26,673 bases of DNA from assembly GCA_937926105.1 (NCBI GenBank), contig CALANS010000155.1, positions 1 to 26,673 on the forward strand, read 5' to 3'. The position numbers were made by a program, and so were the translations under genes. The stretch is from an uncultured Actinomycetes bacterium. Its GTDB lineage: Bacteria > Actinomycetota > Actinomycetes > Mycobacteriales > Nakamurellaceae. Numbering within the stretch: position 1 is the stretch's first letter; each line of letters starts with the position of its first letter. The notes under the pieces were generated by a model. That model worked only from the letters and a program-made list of their open reading frames with translations, searched no databases and was not told where the DNA came from. This document shows positions 1-10,060 of the stretch, one piece after another.

Positions 1-1
1 C

Positions 2-2401
<2,400 letters not shown>

Positions 2402-3187
2402 CCTGGGCCGGCGCGGGCCGCCTCGGTCGGTCCGTCGCTCTGCTCCGGCCGCACCTGGCGCAGATGCACATCGCTCAGGAACGCGCGACGCAGATCCTCG
2501 GGCAGCCCGTCATACGGTGAGGTCTGCGAGGCGTGCACGGCCATGGCCCGTTCCCGCGCGGGCAGGTGCTCGGCAGCGTCGATCACGGTGGTGATCTCCT
2601 CGTCGGGCGTGCCCATCGCCGCGGTGTCGGCGTCCAGGTGCTCCATGTCCGGACGCTGGGCGCGCATCGCCTCGACCCAGCGGCGCATCAGCGAGCGGGG
2701 CAGGCAGCTGTAGTAGACCCGCTGTACCCCCGCGCTCCCGGCGGCGCTGACCGTGGCGTCCCGGATCCGGGCGTGATCCCGGTGCCCGTCACTGGCGTCC
2801 AGCGTCACCACCACGTCGGGCGCGAACGCGGTCAGCACGCCGCGCACCGCGGTGACCACCTCGGCGAAGGGCGCCGCCAGCAGCGAGCCGTCTGGTGGCG
2901 CGCCGCTCATCCCGGAGTCGCCGAACCCCAACAGGTCGACCCGCGACACCCCGAGCAGGTCCGCCGCGTGGCGTAGTTCGGCCTCGCGAACCGCCCCCAG
3001 ATCGGCACCGTCGCCGCCCAGTTCGCCGCGGGTGGCGCAGCAAACGCCCGTCACTGCCCCGGCGCCCGCCGCGTGCAGCAGCAGCGACCCGCAGCCGAAT
3101 GTCTCGTCGTCGGGGTGGGCCACCACTACTTGCAATCGGGTTGCCGCAAGCATCGTCGTCCTCCTGAGTGCCGGCGCAAGACCGTCG

Positions 3188-3193
3188 ACTATA
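3188..3193 (-). promoter_or_regulatory. Possible -10 element for the PIG-L gene
   Basis: On the minus strand this reads TATAGT, 5 of 6 to the TATAAT consensus. It lies about 34 bp upstream of the PIG-L ATG, with the AGGAGG ribosome-binding site between. No convincing -35 hexamer is visible 16-18 bp further upstream, so the call rests on the -10 alone. The 229-bp divergent gap (3154-3382) also carries the leader of the + strand membrane protein. Confidence 0.35.
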
Positions 3194-3382
3194 GAGGCCC
3201 TCCGAGCGGAATGTGCCCGTTTGAGGGAAACCGCCGGGACGGGTCACGGTGGCGACTCTGGTCCGGTGCGCCCGGGCATCGACCGGGTTGCCGGGGATGT
3301 ATCGCCAGGGGATGCATCGGGCTCCTGTCGATGCCCCGCACCGTCGGGTTGGGCCCCGGGCGGGCGACGTCGGAGGTGTGCC

Positions 3383-6148
3383 GTGGCCCCACCGTCTGTG
3401 TCCCGGCCGCAGGACCGGGTCGCGCCGTATACCGGCAGCGTTGAGATTCGGGTGCATGGCGTGTCGGGCACGCCGCCGGAGGAATTGCTGGGTCGGCGCG
3501 ACGTCCGGCAGGTTGCCGGCGATCGGTTGTCCGGGTTCTACCGGCCGAGCCTGCTCGGGCAGATGCGCGACGAGCCGCCGCCCGACCAGCCGCCCGACCG
3601 GCCGCCGGACGACGAGGCACCGCTCGACCGTGCGTTGCCCGACCGGCGGGGCTGGCGCGCGGGGACCCATGGCGGGCTCGGAGCCGCCGCCGTCCGCGGT
3701 CCCTGGCTGGAGGGCTATTCCTGGGGCGGCTGGACCTCCGGCGCACGCTCCCGGGTGCTCTGGCTGGTGTTGCTGCCGTTCGCGTTGGTCAACGTGTCCA
3801 GCAGGATGCTGCCGCCGGAACCCGGCGGAGACGGAGTCGCCCGGCGGTTGCGGCTCGCCGCCGCAGCGCTGCTTCGAGTGCTGGCGCTGTCGCTGACGGT
3901 GACGATGGTGCAGGGTGCGGTCGGCGTGGCGGTGGTGACGGTCGCGTTGCGCTGCGGCACCGAGCCGGGCGCGGTGGGCGCGTGCCACGGGTTGCCGTCC
4001 TTTGTCACCGATCTGCTGGGTCGGCTGCCAGCCGAGGGCAGCGTGCTGCTGTGCGCGGCGGTGCCCTTGGCGGTGACGGGATTGTTGTGGCTGGTCAGCC
4101 ACCGCGCGTCCGCCCGTTACGAGAATGCGCCGGACCGGCCGCCCCCGGGCCGACCGGACGATGCGCCGCAGCCGCTGCTGCGGCCGGACCTGTGGCAGTC
4201 CGGGCCGGCGATCTCGCGGCTCCGGCTGCTGCACGTGCAGGCCGGGATCGTGTCGGTGGTCGCGTCGGCGTCCTGGGTGCTGTCGGGGGGCGTCGTCAGG
4301 ACGGTGACGGGATGGTTGAGCCTGGCCACCGTGGTGATCACCGTGGTGCTGGTGGCCCGCCGTCCCGCACCCCCGTACACCGCCGGGCGTCGGGGGCGGA
4401 TCATGCTGCCGGCCCGATTGACCTGGATCCCGCTTGGGGCGTCGGTGGTGGCGCTGGGCTGGCAGGTGGCTCCCGGCCTGGCCGGGCGTGGCGGGAGCGT
4501 GGCTGGCACCGTGCTGGCCGACGCCGCGGTGCGCCGTGCCGACGTGCTGGTCCAGGACCTGTTCGTCGGTCAAGCGGTGCTGCTGGCGGCGATCGCGCTG
4601 CTGGTGGGCGCCGCCCGGATCGCCGGCGCCGGGCGGGGACGAGCGATGTTCGTCTCCGGGTTCGCCGGCTTCGTGGTGGCGATGCTGGCCTGGCTGACCG
4701 GGGCGATGCTCACGGCGTCGGTGCTGGTGCTGGCACCGGCGTGGCTGGCTCGGCCGGGCTTTGCCGTCACGCCGCGGCAACTGGCCACGGCCCTCGCCGA
4801 CCCGGCCACCGCCGGCTGGTTCGGCGACACCACCCGCAGCTCCGGGGTGGGCACCGCTGTCGGTGTCGGCGTGTTGCTCGTGCTGGTGCTGCAGCTGGCG
4901 GTGCGCGCGGCGTGGGCGGCGCGCATCGGGGGCGCGGGACAGGACCGGGCGGCGGTCCGGACGGACTACCCGGATCGGGCGGCCGGCACGGACCCGGAGA
5001 GTCGCTCCCGCGCCCGATCGATCGCGACGATGTTCTGGTCGGCGCGCCGGGTGGATGGCCTGCCACGGGCGATGGCCACGCTGTGCCTTGCGATTGCCGT
5101 GCTGCTGGCCGCGCAGGGCCTAGCGCTGCTAACCGCCCCGGCGCCGTCCGGCTGGCAGGCGACCGTGTTGGGCCGAGTGCCTCCGCAATGCCGCGCGGCG
5201 GTGGGCACCGGGTTGTGCTCGCACGTCGGGGTGGTGGCGTGGGGTGTGTTCTGCACGGCCGGCTTGGGCGTGCTGGTGCTGATCGCGGGAGTGCTGGCCT
5301 ATCGGACGCCGGCGGCCCGGCGCGGGGTGGGGGTGTTCTGGGATCTGGCCTGTTTCTGGCCGCGGGACACTCACCCGCTCGCCCCGCCCTGCTACAACGA
5401 GCGGATCATGCCGCAGGTGTCGGTCCGGGTGGCGTGGTACCTGGGCACCGACCGGCAGCCGGGCGCCGCAGACCCTGCTGCGGTGCCCGATGACCGCGGC
5501 CGAGTGGTGCTGGCCGGCCACAGCCAGGGCAGCGTCATCGCGCTGGCGGCGGCGCTGATCCAGCCGGCTGCGGCGCGGCGGCGGTTGGCACTGGTCACCG
5601 TGGGGTGTGTGCTGGACCGGCTCTACTCGCGGTTCTTCCCCCGGTACTTCGGCCCGGAGCTCTACCGGCTGGCCGCCCAGATGCTCGGACCTGCCGAGAC
5701 CGTGCAGGGCCGATCCGTCTCAGCCGACCCGGGCAGGGTCGACTCGGGCAACATCGATCCGGGCGGTCTGGGTACCCGGTGGGTGAATATCTGGCGCCAC
5801 TCCGACTACCTGGGCGGGGCGGTGCCGCACCCTCCCTCGGATGAGGCCGCAACCGGCCCGGATCGCCCGCCGGCCGCATCCGGGCCGGAGAACCTGCGGA
5901 GCGTCGATCCGGCCTTCGACCCGGAGCCGGGCGACACGGTGTGGCCCGCGCCGCGTCGGCACTCGGACTTTTGGACCGACTCGGCCTTCTTGCCGGCGAT
6001 CCGGCGACTGCTCCGATGGATCGAGGCTGACACCGCACGCAGCGGATCAGCCGATCTGCAGTACGGTCACCCGCCACCGCCCGTCGATGCCCTGCAGTCG
6101 CATGGCGATCGCCCGGACCTGCGCGGCGCACCGGAACACCGCGGATAG
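3383..6148 (+). CDS. Polytopic membrane protein with C-terminal alpha/beta-hydrolase-like nucleophile elbow
   Basis: The GTG at 3383 is chosen because CGGAGG lies 6 nt upstream; the open frame further upstream is only antisense to PIG-L. The product is 921 residues. It begins with VEIRVHGVSGTPPEELL (about residues 20-36), which looks like the first strand and oxyanion loop of an alpha/beta hydrolase. Roughly eleven hydrophobic stretches suited to membrane helices follow between about residues 120 and 650. After them come a conserved-looking FWPRDTHPLAPPCYNERIMPQ patch and GHSQGS at residues 712-717, a G-x-S-x-G nucleophile elbow with Ser714. A D/E-rich, Pro-rich repeat (DEPPPDQPPDRPPDD) sits near residue 65. 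I infer a membrane-embedded lipase- or esterase-like protein of a family known mainly from actinobacteria. The substrate is unknown and catalysis is not assured. The last 102 bases overlap the convergent Rv3235-family gene. Confidence 0.85.
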   Translation: MAPPSVSRPQDRVAPYTGSVEIRVHGVSGTPPEELLGRRDVRQVAGDRLSGFYRPSLLGQMRDEPPPDQPPDRPPDDEAPLDRALPDRRGWRAGTHGGLGAAAVRGPWLEGYSWGGWTSGARSRVLWLVLLPFALVNVSSRMLPPEPGGDGVARRLRLAAAALLRVLALSLTVTMVQGAVGVAVVTVALRCGTEPGAVGACHGLPSFVTDLLGRLPAEGSVLLCAAVPLAVTGLLWLVSHRASARYENAPDRPPPGRPDDAPQPLLRPDLWQSGPAISRLRLLHVQAGIVSVVASASWVLSGGVVRTVTGWLSLATVVITVVLVARRPAPPYTAGRRGRIMLPARLTWIPLGASVVALGWQVAPGLAGRGGSVAGTVLADAAVRRADVLVQDLFVGQAVLLAAIALLVGAARIAGAGRGRAMFVSGFAGFVVAMLAWLTGAMLTASVLVLAPAWLARPGFAVTPRQLATALADPATAGWFGDTTRSSGVGTAVGVGVLLVLVLQLAVRAAWAARIGGAGQDRAAVRTDYPDRAAGTDPESRSRARSIATMFWSARRVDGLPRAMATLCLAIAVLLAAQGLALLTAPAPSGWQATVLGRVPPQCRAAVGTGLCSHVGVVAWGVFCTAGLGVLVLIAGVLAYRTPAARRGVGVFWDLACFWPRDTHPLAPPCYNERIMPQVSVRVAWYLGTDRQPGAADPAAVPDDRGRVVLAGHSQGSVIALAAALIQPAAARRRLALVTVGCVLDRLYSRFFPRYFGPELYRLAAQMLGPAETVQGRSVSADPGRVDSGNIDPGGLGTRWVNIWRHSDYLGGAVPHPPSDEAATGPDRPPAASGPENLRSVDPAFDPEPGDTVWPAPRRHSDFWTDSAFLPAIRRLLRWIEADTARSGSADLQYGHPPPPVDALQSHGDRPDLRGAPEHRG

Positions 6149-6832
6149 CTCCGCGACCCCGTCCGCGGGTTCACACACCCTGGTGGTCAACAGGTGTGCG
6201 ACGCCCCGCCCGGCCAGCATCGGGGTGTTCTGGAGCCCGGCGAAGATGTCCGGGGCGAGGTGCACGCGTAGCTGCTCGATCGGGCGCCGGCCGGTGAGCA
6301 CCTCCAACAGCGCACGGACCAGCGCAGTGGCGGTGGCCGGTGCGGGCGGAAGCGCGGCCGAGGTTGTCATCCGAATTCCCACGTCACTGTCCTTCGACCA
6401 TCCCGGAACGGCGGTGTTGGAGATGAGGCTTGGGCGGAGTGCGCCCTGACGCGGCGGGCGCCGGGGCATTGCGGGGGCCGCGCCCACGCCGAGACCGGTC
6501 GGACCGGCCGGCAGCGGCCGGGTCGGCCGGCGTGGGCCGGGCCGCCCTGGAACCCGGGTCCGTCGGCGGGGGTGGTCGACACCGGGTCGCCGGGTCGGCG
6601 CCGGCTTGCCGCCGGGAGTCTCGCCGGGTCGCCGCGGAGGCAGCTCGGAGGCAGCGGTCGCCCGCGTCGGGTCCTCGACCCGCCGGCTCGACCATGCGGC
6701 CGCGAACTGCTCATCCAGTGGCGGCTCGTCGTCGGGCACCGGGACCAGTCGGGGTCGCCGTGCGGCGTCCGGGTCTGCCGCGCCGCGGGCCGCGGGTCGG
6801 ACGCTGTGATCGGCGACGATGGCGACGGTCAT
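6047..6832 (-). CDS. Rv3235 family protein
   Basis: The 261-residue product starts MTVAIVADHSVRPAARG. Its ATG overlaps the TGA of the upstream LysM gene (ATGA), and GGAAGGA lies 7 nt before it, so the pair should be translationally coupled. The first ~165 residues are Pro/Arg-rich and look disordered. The last ~95, from ATALVRALLEVLTGRRPIEQ through FRCAAQVRAIAMRLQGIDG to RWRVTVLQIG, match the conserved domain I associate with Mycobacterium Rv3235 near secA1. Its molecular function is unknown. The family lies repeatedly near secA and LysM proteins, so a cell-envelope role is a reasonable guess. The C-terminus is conserved up to the stop, so the 102-bp overlap with the membrane-protein gene is probably real on this side. 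Confidence 0.85.
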   Translation of the reverse strand: MTVAIVADHSVRPAARGAADPDAARRPRLVPVPDDEPPLDEQFAAAWSSRRVEDPTRATAASELPPRRPGETPGGKPAPTRRPGVDHPRRRTRVPGRPGPRRPTRPLPAGPTGLGVGAAPAMPRRPPRQGALRPSLISNTAVPGWSKDSDVGIRMTTSAALPPAPATATALVRALLEVLTGRRPIEQLRVHLAPDIFAGLQNTPMLAGRGVAHLLTTRVCEPADGVAELSAVFRCAAQVRAIAMRLQGIDGRWRVTVLQIG

Positions 6833-8049
6833 GACGGGCTTCCTTCCAGGTCGGGTGACGTCAGCTGCTGGCCAGGCAGGATCAGGTCCGGATCCGCGCC
6901 GATGACGTCGCGGTTCGTCGCGTACCAGGCGCGCCAGGCGGCGTCGATCTGCGCGGCGGATGCGCCGGCCGGCAGCTGGTGGGCGGCGATCGTCCACAGG
7001 GTGTCCCCGGAGCGGACGGTGACGGTGGTCGGTGCGTGGCGCGGTGCCCCGGGGGCGTGGCCAGTCGTCGTAGCCGGCGAGATCGAGCCGCTGGGGGCCG
7101 GCGCCGGGGGGACCGGCGGACTGGGCGGCCGGTGGCTTGGCGAGGCTGCCGGGTCGTCATCGGTGGCTGCGGGTCGGCTCGTGGCGGACGGCGTGCCCGG
7201 AGCGGCTGAGGGTGTGGGCGTGGATGATGCGACCGGTGGTGCCGCGGCTGACGGGCCGGTCGGCGCGGCGCCACTCCCGGGCGAGGCATCGTCGACGGTG
7301 GCCTGCGATCCGGAGGGAGCGGACGAGACCGGTGCGGGAGGCGCGACGGCGGGTGACGCCGTGCGGGTTGGCGCCGAAGTGGTCGGGGCGGTCCCGTTGG
7401 TCGCGTCACGATCGTCGGCGACGCCGTCACCACCCGTTGCCGGGGTGCCCACCGCGGCACCGCCGGCCGACGCTTCCGCGGGCCAGTCCAGGTCGATCCG
7501 CAGGCCGGGCCCGACCGCGACGCGTGTTGTCCCCGGAGCAGATCCCGAGCCCGCATACCCCCCGACATGGGATGCCGACCCGGAGCCCGCAGCGAAGGGT
7601 GCAGCGGCCGGCGCGACGGCTACGGCCGCCCCGCCGACCTGCCCTGGCCCGTCGGAGGGCGTGGCGCACGCCGATACCCCCGTCACCAGTGACACCCCTG
7701 TCGCCAGGATCACTACCCGCCGCGCCGCCCGCGGGGTCAGGGACCGGGCCACGAAGCGACCCAGCCGGCCCGCCGAGCCGGGCATTCGAGCGAGCAGGGT
7801 CGCCGTCGCCACCAGCAGGGCCCAGGCCAGCAGCCCCCACACCACCACCGTGACGGCCAGCATCATGGCAGCGCCGAGCACGGTCACCGCATCGGAACCG
7901 TCGCTCACCTGACGCAGCAGGCCGGCCGGGCTGGGCAGCAGCGCGACAAGAGCGGCGGGCCCGGCCACCCCGAGGGCGAGCTGGACCCGTGCCGTCGCAC
8001 GCTCGCCGCGCCACCCGCGAACTCCACGACTATCGCTATCAAGAGTCAT
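6829..8049 (-). CDS. Membrane-anchored LysM domain protein
   Basis: LysM domains bind peptidoglycan GlcNAc chains, so this is probably a cell-wall-associated protein. I take the ATG at 8049 (MTLDSDSRGVRGW, 406 residues) rather than the earlier in-frame start at 8109, because a weak AAGGCAG precedes it. Three hydrophobic segments lie in the first ~125 residues: a short one (VQLALGVAGPAALVALL), a long one (LGAAMMLAVTVVVWGLLAWA), and a third ending in VSLVTGVSAC, which resembles an internal lipobox. About 200 residues of Ala/Pro/Ser/Thr-rich linker follow, typical of a wall-spanning segment. The C-terminal LysM begins VTVRSGDTLWTIA and ends DLILPGQQL. It is the first gene of a two-gene operon with the Rv3235-family gene and has an unusually AT-rich promoter region. 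Confidence 0.85.
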   Translation of the reverse strand: MTLDSDSRGVRGWRGERATARVQLALGVAGPAALVALLPSPAGLLRQVSDGSDAVTVLGAAMMLAVTVVVWGLLAWALLVATATLLARMPGSAGRLGRFVARSLTPRAARRVVILATGVSLVTGVSACATPSDGPGQVGGAAVAVAPAAAPFAAGSGSASHVGGYAGSGSAPGTTRVAVGPGLRIDLDWPAEASAGGAAVGTPATGGDGVADDRDATNGTAPTTSAPTRTASPAVAPPAPVSSAPSGSQATVDDASPGSGAAPTGPSAAAPPVASSTPTPSAAPGTPSATSRPAATDDDPAASPSHRPPSPPVPPAPAPSGSISPATTTGHAPGAPRHAPTTVTVRSGDTLWTIAAHQLPAGASAAQIDAAWRAWYATNRDVIGADPDLILPGQQLTSPDLEGSPS

Positions 8050-8198
8050 TGAACTGCCTTGAGATTTATTAAATAGGCTTGATAACGATCGAACATCATC
8101 AAATGACATGAGATGGAGTCAAACGCATAAGGACGGGGGATGTCAAGCCCAGCGGCTGCCGTCTTGACGAATGGGCCCGAACTTGTCACCGTGGCCGG
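8050..8198 (-). promoter_or_regulatory. AT-rich divergent promoter region upstream of the LysM gene
   Basis: The 149-bp gap between the divergent LysM and hypothetical genes is far more AT-rich than its surroundings, especially 8050-8110. On the minus strand a TTGACT hexamer (8117-8122) lies 16 bp from GATGAT (8095-8100), a plausible sigma70-type pair. A TTTAAT hexamer (8068-8073) nearer the ATG is an alternative -10. A TTGACA also occurs on the minus strand near 8140. Local AT-richness could aid melting or bind a nucleoid protein; no clear palindromic operator was found. Confidence 0.45.
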
Positions 8199-8780
8199 GT
8201 GCGATGGGAGCAGCTGTTCGCCGATCTCGACGCCCGGTTCGAGGAGCTGGCGGACGAGCAGATGATGGCCGAGCTCGCCGATCGGCAACGGGCGGCGGCC
8301 GGCTCGGTCGGCATGGTTCAGCGATTCGCGGGGGCGCTGGGAGCAGTGCTGCGGGTGCGGACCCAGGACGGGCCGGTGGTGTCGGGAGTGCTCCGGGAGG
8401 TCGGACCGGACTGGGTGCTGCTCGGTCAGCAGGGGCCGGGTGACCTGCTGGTGGCGCTGCGGTCGGTGACGGCGGTCGAGGGGCTGACGGTCGCCACCGG
8501 TGCGCCGCTCACGGTGGTGGCGCGCCGGATGGATCTGCGGCTGGCGCTGCGCGGGATCGCGCGAGACCGGTCACCGGTGCTGATCACGGTGGCTGGGCCG
8601 TCCGGCTCGCCCGGCACTCGAAGCACCGAATTGAGCGGCACCATCGACCGGATCGGCGGCGATTTCCTCGAGCTTGCTCAGCATGCGGCCTGGGAACCGC
8701 GGCGCGCCTCCGGCGTGCGTTCGGTCGCACTGATCCCGCTGCACGCGGTGATCACCGTCCGGTCGATGCCCGCCGGCTGA
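8199..8780 (+). CDS. Conserved actinobacterial hypothetical protein
   Basis: The product is 193 residues from a GTG start (MRWEQLFADLDARFEELADEQ), without a strong Shine-Dalgarno sequence. The N-terminal ~40 residues are acidic and helical, with a coiled-coil look. The rest is rich in short beta-type segments (LRVRTQDGPVVSGVLREV, GPDWVLLGQ, LLVALRSVTAVEGL) and a second similar stretch (SGTIDRIGGDFLELA). This could be two small beta-barrels of an Sm/PRC-like type, but that is structural guesswork. Genes of this layout (MRW.xLFADLE...) recur in actinobacteria. The function is unknown and no catalytic motif is visible. It is monocistronic and convergent with the HTH gene, with a hairpin in the gap. 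Confidence 0.8.
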   Translation: MRWEQLFADLDARFEELADEQMMAELADRQRAAAGSVGMVQRFAGALGAVLRVRTQDGPVVSGVLREVGPDWVLLGQQGPGDLLVALRSVTAVEGLTVATGAPLTVVARRMDLRLALRGIARDRSPVLITVAGPSGSPGTRSTELSGTIDRIGGDFLELAQHAAWEPRRASGVRSVALIPLHAVITVRSMPAG

Positions 8781-8824
8781 GCCGGCCCCCACGTCCGGCG
8801 CTCGGGAAGCGCTCCCGGGCCGGC
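8781..8824. terminator. Nested hairpin between convergent genes, likely bidirectional terminator
   Basis: Outer arms GCCGGCCC (8781-8788) and GGGCCGGC (8817-8824) are perfect complements and start directly after the TGA of the + strand gene. Inside them GCGCT and AGCGC form a second short stem. There is no T-run, which is common for actinobacterial terminators. The position in a 57-bp gap between two convergent stops supports termination from both sides. Confidence 0.55.
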
Positions 8825-8837
8825 ACGTCGAGCCGGA

Positions 8838-9074
8838 TCAGCTCTCGGCGTCCACCGGCACCGAGTCGGGGAGGTCCGCCAGGCTGGCGGCGGTGCTGGA
8901 GTACGCATCGGCGATGTACTCCTCCAGCTTGGTGCGCTCGACCCGCCACTGCTTGCGACCGCCGATCTGGATCCCCTTGAGCTCGCCGTTGCGCACCAGC
9001 GCATAGGTCTGGCTCAGCGAGATGTTCAGGATGTCCGCCACATCGGGCAGGGTCAGGAAGCGCTCGGAAGCCAT
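8838..9074 (-). CDS. Small excisionase/MerR-type helix-turn-helix DNA-binding protein
   Basis: The 78-residue product is almost entirely one winged HTH of the HTH_17 (excisionase, BldC-like) type. LTLPDVADILNISLSQTYALV is helix-turn-helix, and NGELKGIQIGGRKQWRVERTKLEEYI is the wing and following helix. The ATG at 9074 has GAGGAGG a few bases upstream, a strong ribosome-binding site; longer upstream frames are shadows. It is transcribed away from the SAF/ATPase operon, and the 232-bp gap between them holds two DnaA-box-like sites, so it may regulate itself or that operon. The similarity to BldC-type developmental regulators is in fold only. Its tail (about residues 58-78) is acidic and probably disordered. 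Confidence 0.9.
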   Translation of the reverse strand: MASERFLTLPDVADILNISLSQTYALVRNGELKGIQIGGRKQWRVERTKLEEYIADAYSSTAASLADLPDSVPVDAES

Positions 9075-9135
9075 CGGAAGCCCTCCTCGTCGGTGTTTGA
9101 GGCCACTGGCGTGCGGTTGCATCTCACCCGGCCAG

Positions 9136-9175
9136 TTTTCCACAGCTTGGCCGGGGATCCCCCCGGTTGTCCACA
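9136..9175 (+). promoter_or_regulatory. Pair of DnaA-box-like 9-mers in the HTH/SAF divergent gap
   Basis: TTTTCCACA (9136-9144) and TTGTCCACA (9167-9175) both fit the DnaA-box pattern; the second is the form preferred in high-GC actinobacteria. They are on the same strand, 31 bp apart start to start, close to three helical turns. A GGGGATCCCC palindrome lies between them. No dnaA, dnaN or other origin gene is present, so this is not obviously oriC. A DnaA-controlled promoter or titration site is possible. Confidence 0.45.
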
Positions 9176-9306
9176 ACTGCCACGTCGTCACTCGGGGGCG
9201 CGGCACCAGGCGGCGTAGGTTGTCGATGCGACGACGAAGGGGGCTTGATGTCGGGGTGCGCGAGGACGGTGGACGGAGCGGGAGCGCACGGTCGGACGGT
9301 GCGTCA

Positions 9307-10056
9307 GTGACGCAGCCCCCGGTTCCCCGCCGGATCGGGCGGCCCCGTTGGCTGGACATTCGGGTGATCGGCGGCGTGCTGCTGCTGGTCGCCGCGGTGG
9401 TGATCGGTGCCAAGGTGATCGGCGCATCCTCGCGGACCAGCCCGGTGTGGGTGGCGGCGCACGACCTCGCCGCCGGCACGGTGCTGCGCGACGGCGACCT
9501 GCTGCGGGCGCAGGTCAACCTCGGAGACCGTGGATCGGCCTATCTGGATGCCGCGGCCTCACCCGCCGGGCGGGTGCTGAACCGCCCGGTGCACGCCGGC
9601 GAGTTGTTGCCGGCCGCCGCCGTGGGTGCCGTCGGCGATGGCCGCATCGTGTCGATCGCGGTATCCCCCGAGCGCATGGCGCCCGGCGTGCAGCACGGCT
9701 CGGTGATCGATCTGTACCTGACCAGCGGCGGCAGCGCCGCGGGCGGCAGCGCCGCGACCACTCGGCTGCTGCAGGCCGGGATCACCGTGCAGGCGGTCAC
9801 CGAGCCGGCGTCCGGCGGGTTGTCCGGAGCGACGTCCAACCGCTACCTGGTGGCGCTGTTGCTGCGGCCGTCCCAGGCCGACGCGCTGGTGCGGGCGTTA
9901 CCCACCGGGGACCCGCTGGTGGTGCTGCGCACCACGGACGGCACAGCGGTGCTGGCCGATGCGGGGTCGCCCGGTGGGAAGGCGGTGACGCAAACCGCGC
10001 AGACCGCCACCTCGCCGACCAGTCCCTCGGTCGCCGCCAGCGGGTCGGGCGGGTAA
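9307..10056 (+). CDS. SAF domain-containing membrane-anchored protein (CpaB-like)
   Basis: The chosen GTG gives 249 residues beginning MTQPPVPRRIGRPRWLDIR. Earlier in-frame starts exist at 9226 (ATG) and 9256 (GTG), but none has a good ribosome-binding site, so the start is uncertain. An N-terminal membrane helix (VIGGVLLLVAAVVIGAKVIGA) is followed by a SAF domain (SPVWVAAHDLAAGTVLRDGDL through RPVHAGELLPAAAV). SAF domains occur in CpaB of Flp/Tad pili and in related envelope proteins. The stop is 4 bp from the start of the CpaE/MinD-like ATPase gene, so the two are one operon. No pilin, CpaF, TadB/C or secretin gene is in the window; pilus involvement is therefore unproven. Confidence 0.85.
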   Translation: MTQPPVPRRIGRPRWLDIRVIGGVLLLVAAVVIGAKVIGASSRTSPVWVAAHDLAAGTVLRDGDLLRAQVNLGDRGSAYLDAAASPAGRVLNRPVHAGELLPAAAVGAVGDGRIVSIAVSPERMAPGVQHGSVIDLYLTSGGSAAGGSAATTRLLQAGITVQAVTEPASGGLSGATSNRYLVALLLRPSQADALVRALPTGDPLVVLRTTDGTAVLADAGSPGGKAVTQTAQTATSPTSPSVAASGSGG

Positions 10057-10060
10057 ACCG

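Noticed and set aside
2852..3382. N-terminal extension of the + strand membrane protein upstream of 3383
   Set aside because: The open frame is antisense to the PIG-L gene, low-complexity, and a good ribosome-binding site marks the GTG at 3383.
9136..9175. Chromosomal origin of replication
   Set aside because: Only two DnaA-box-like 9-mers, no AT-rich unwinding element next to them and no dnaA/dnaN/rpmH genes.
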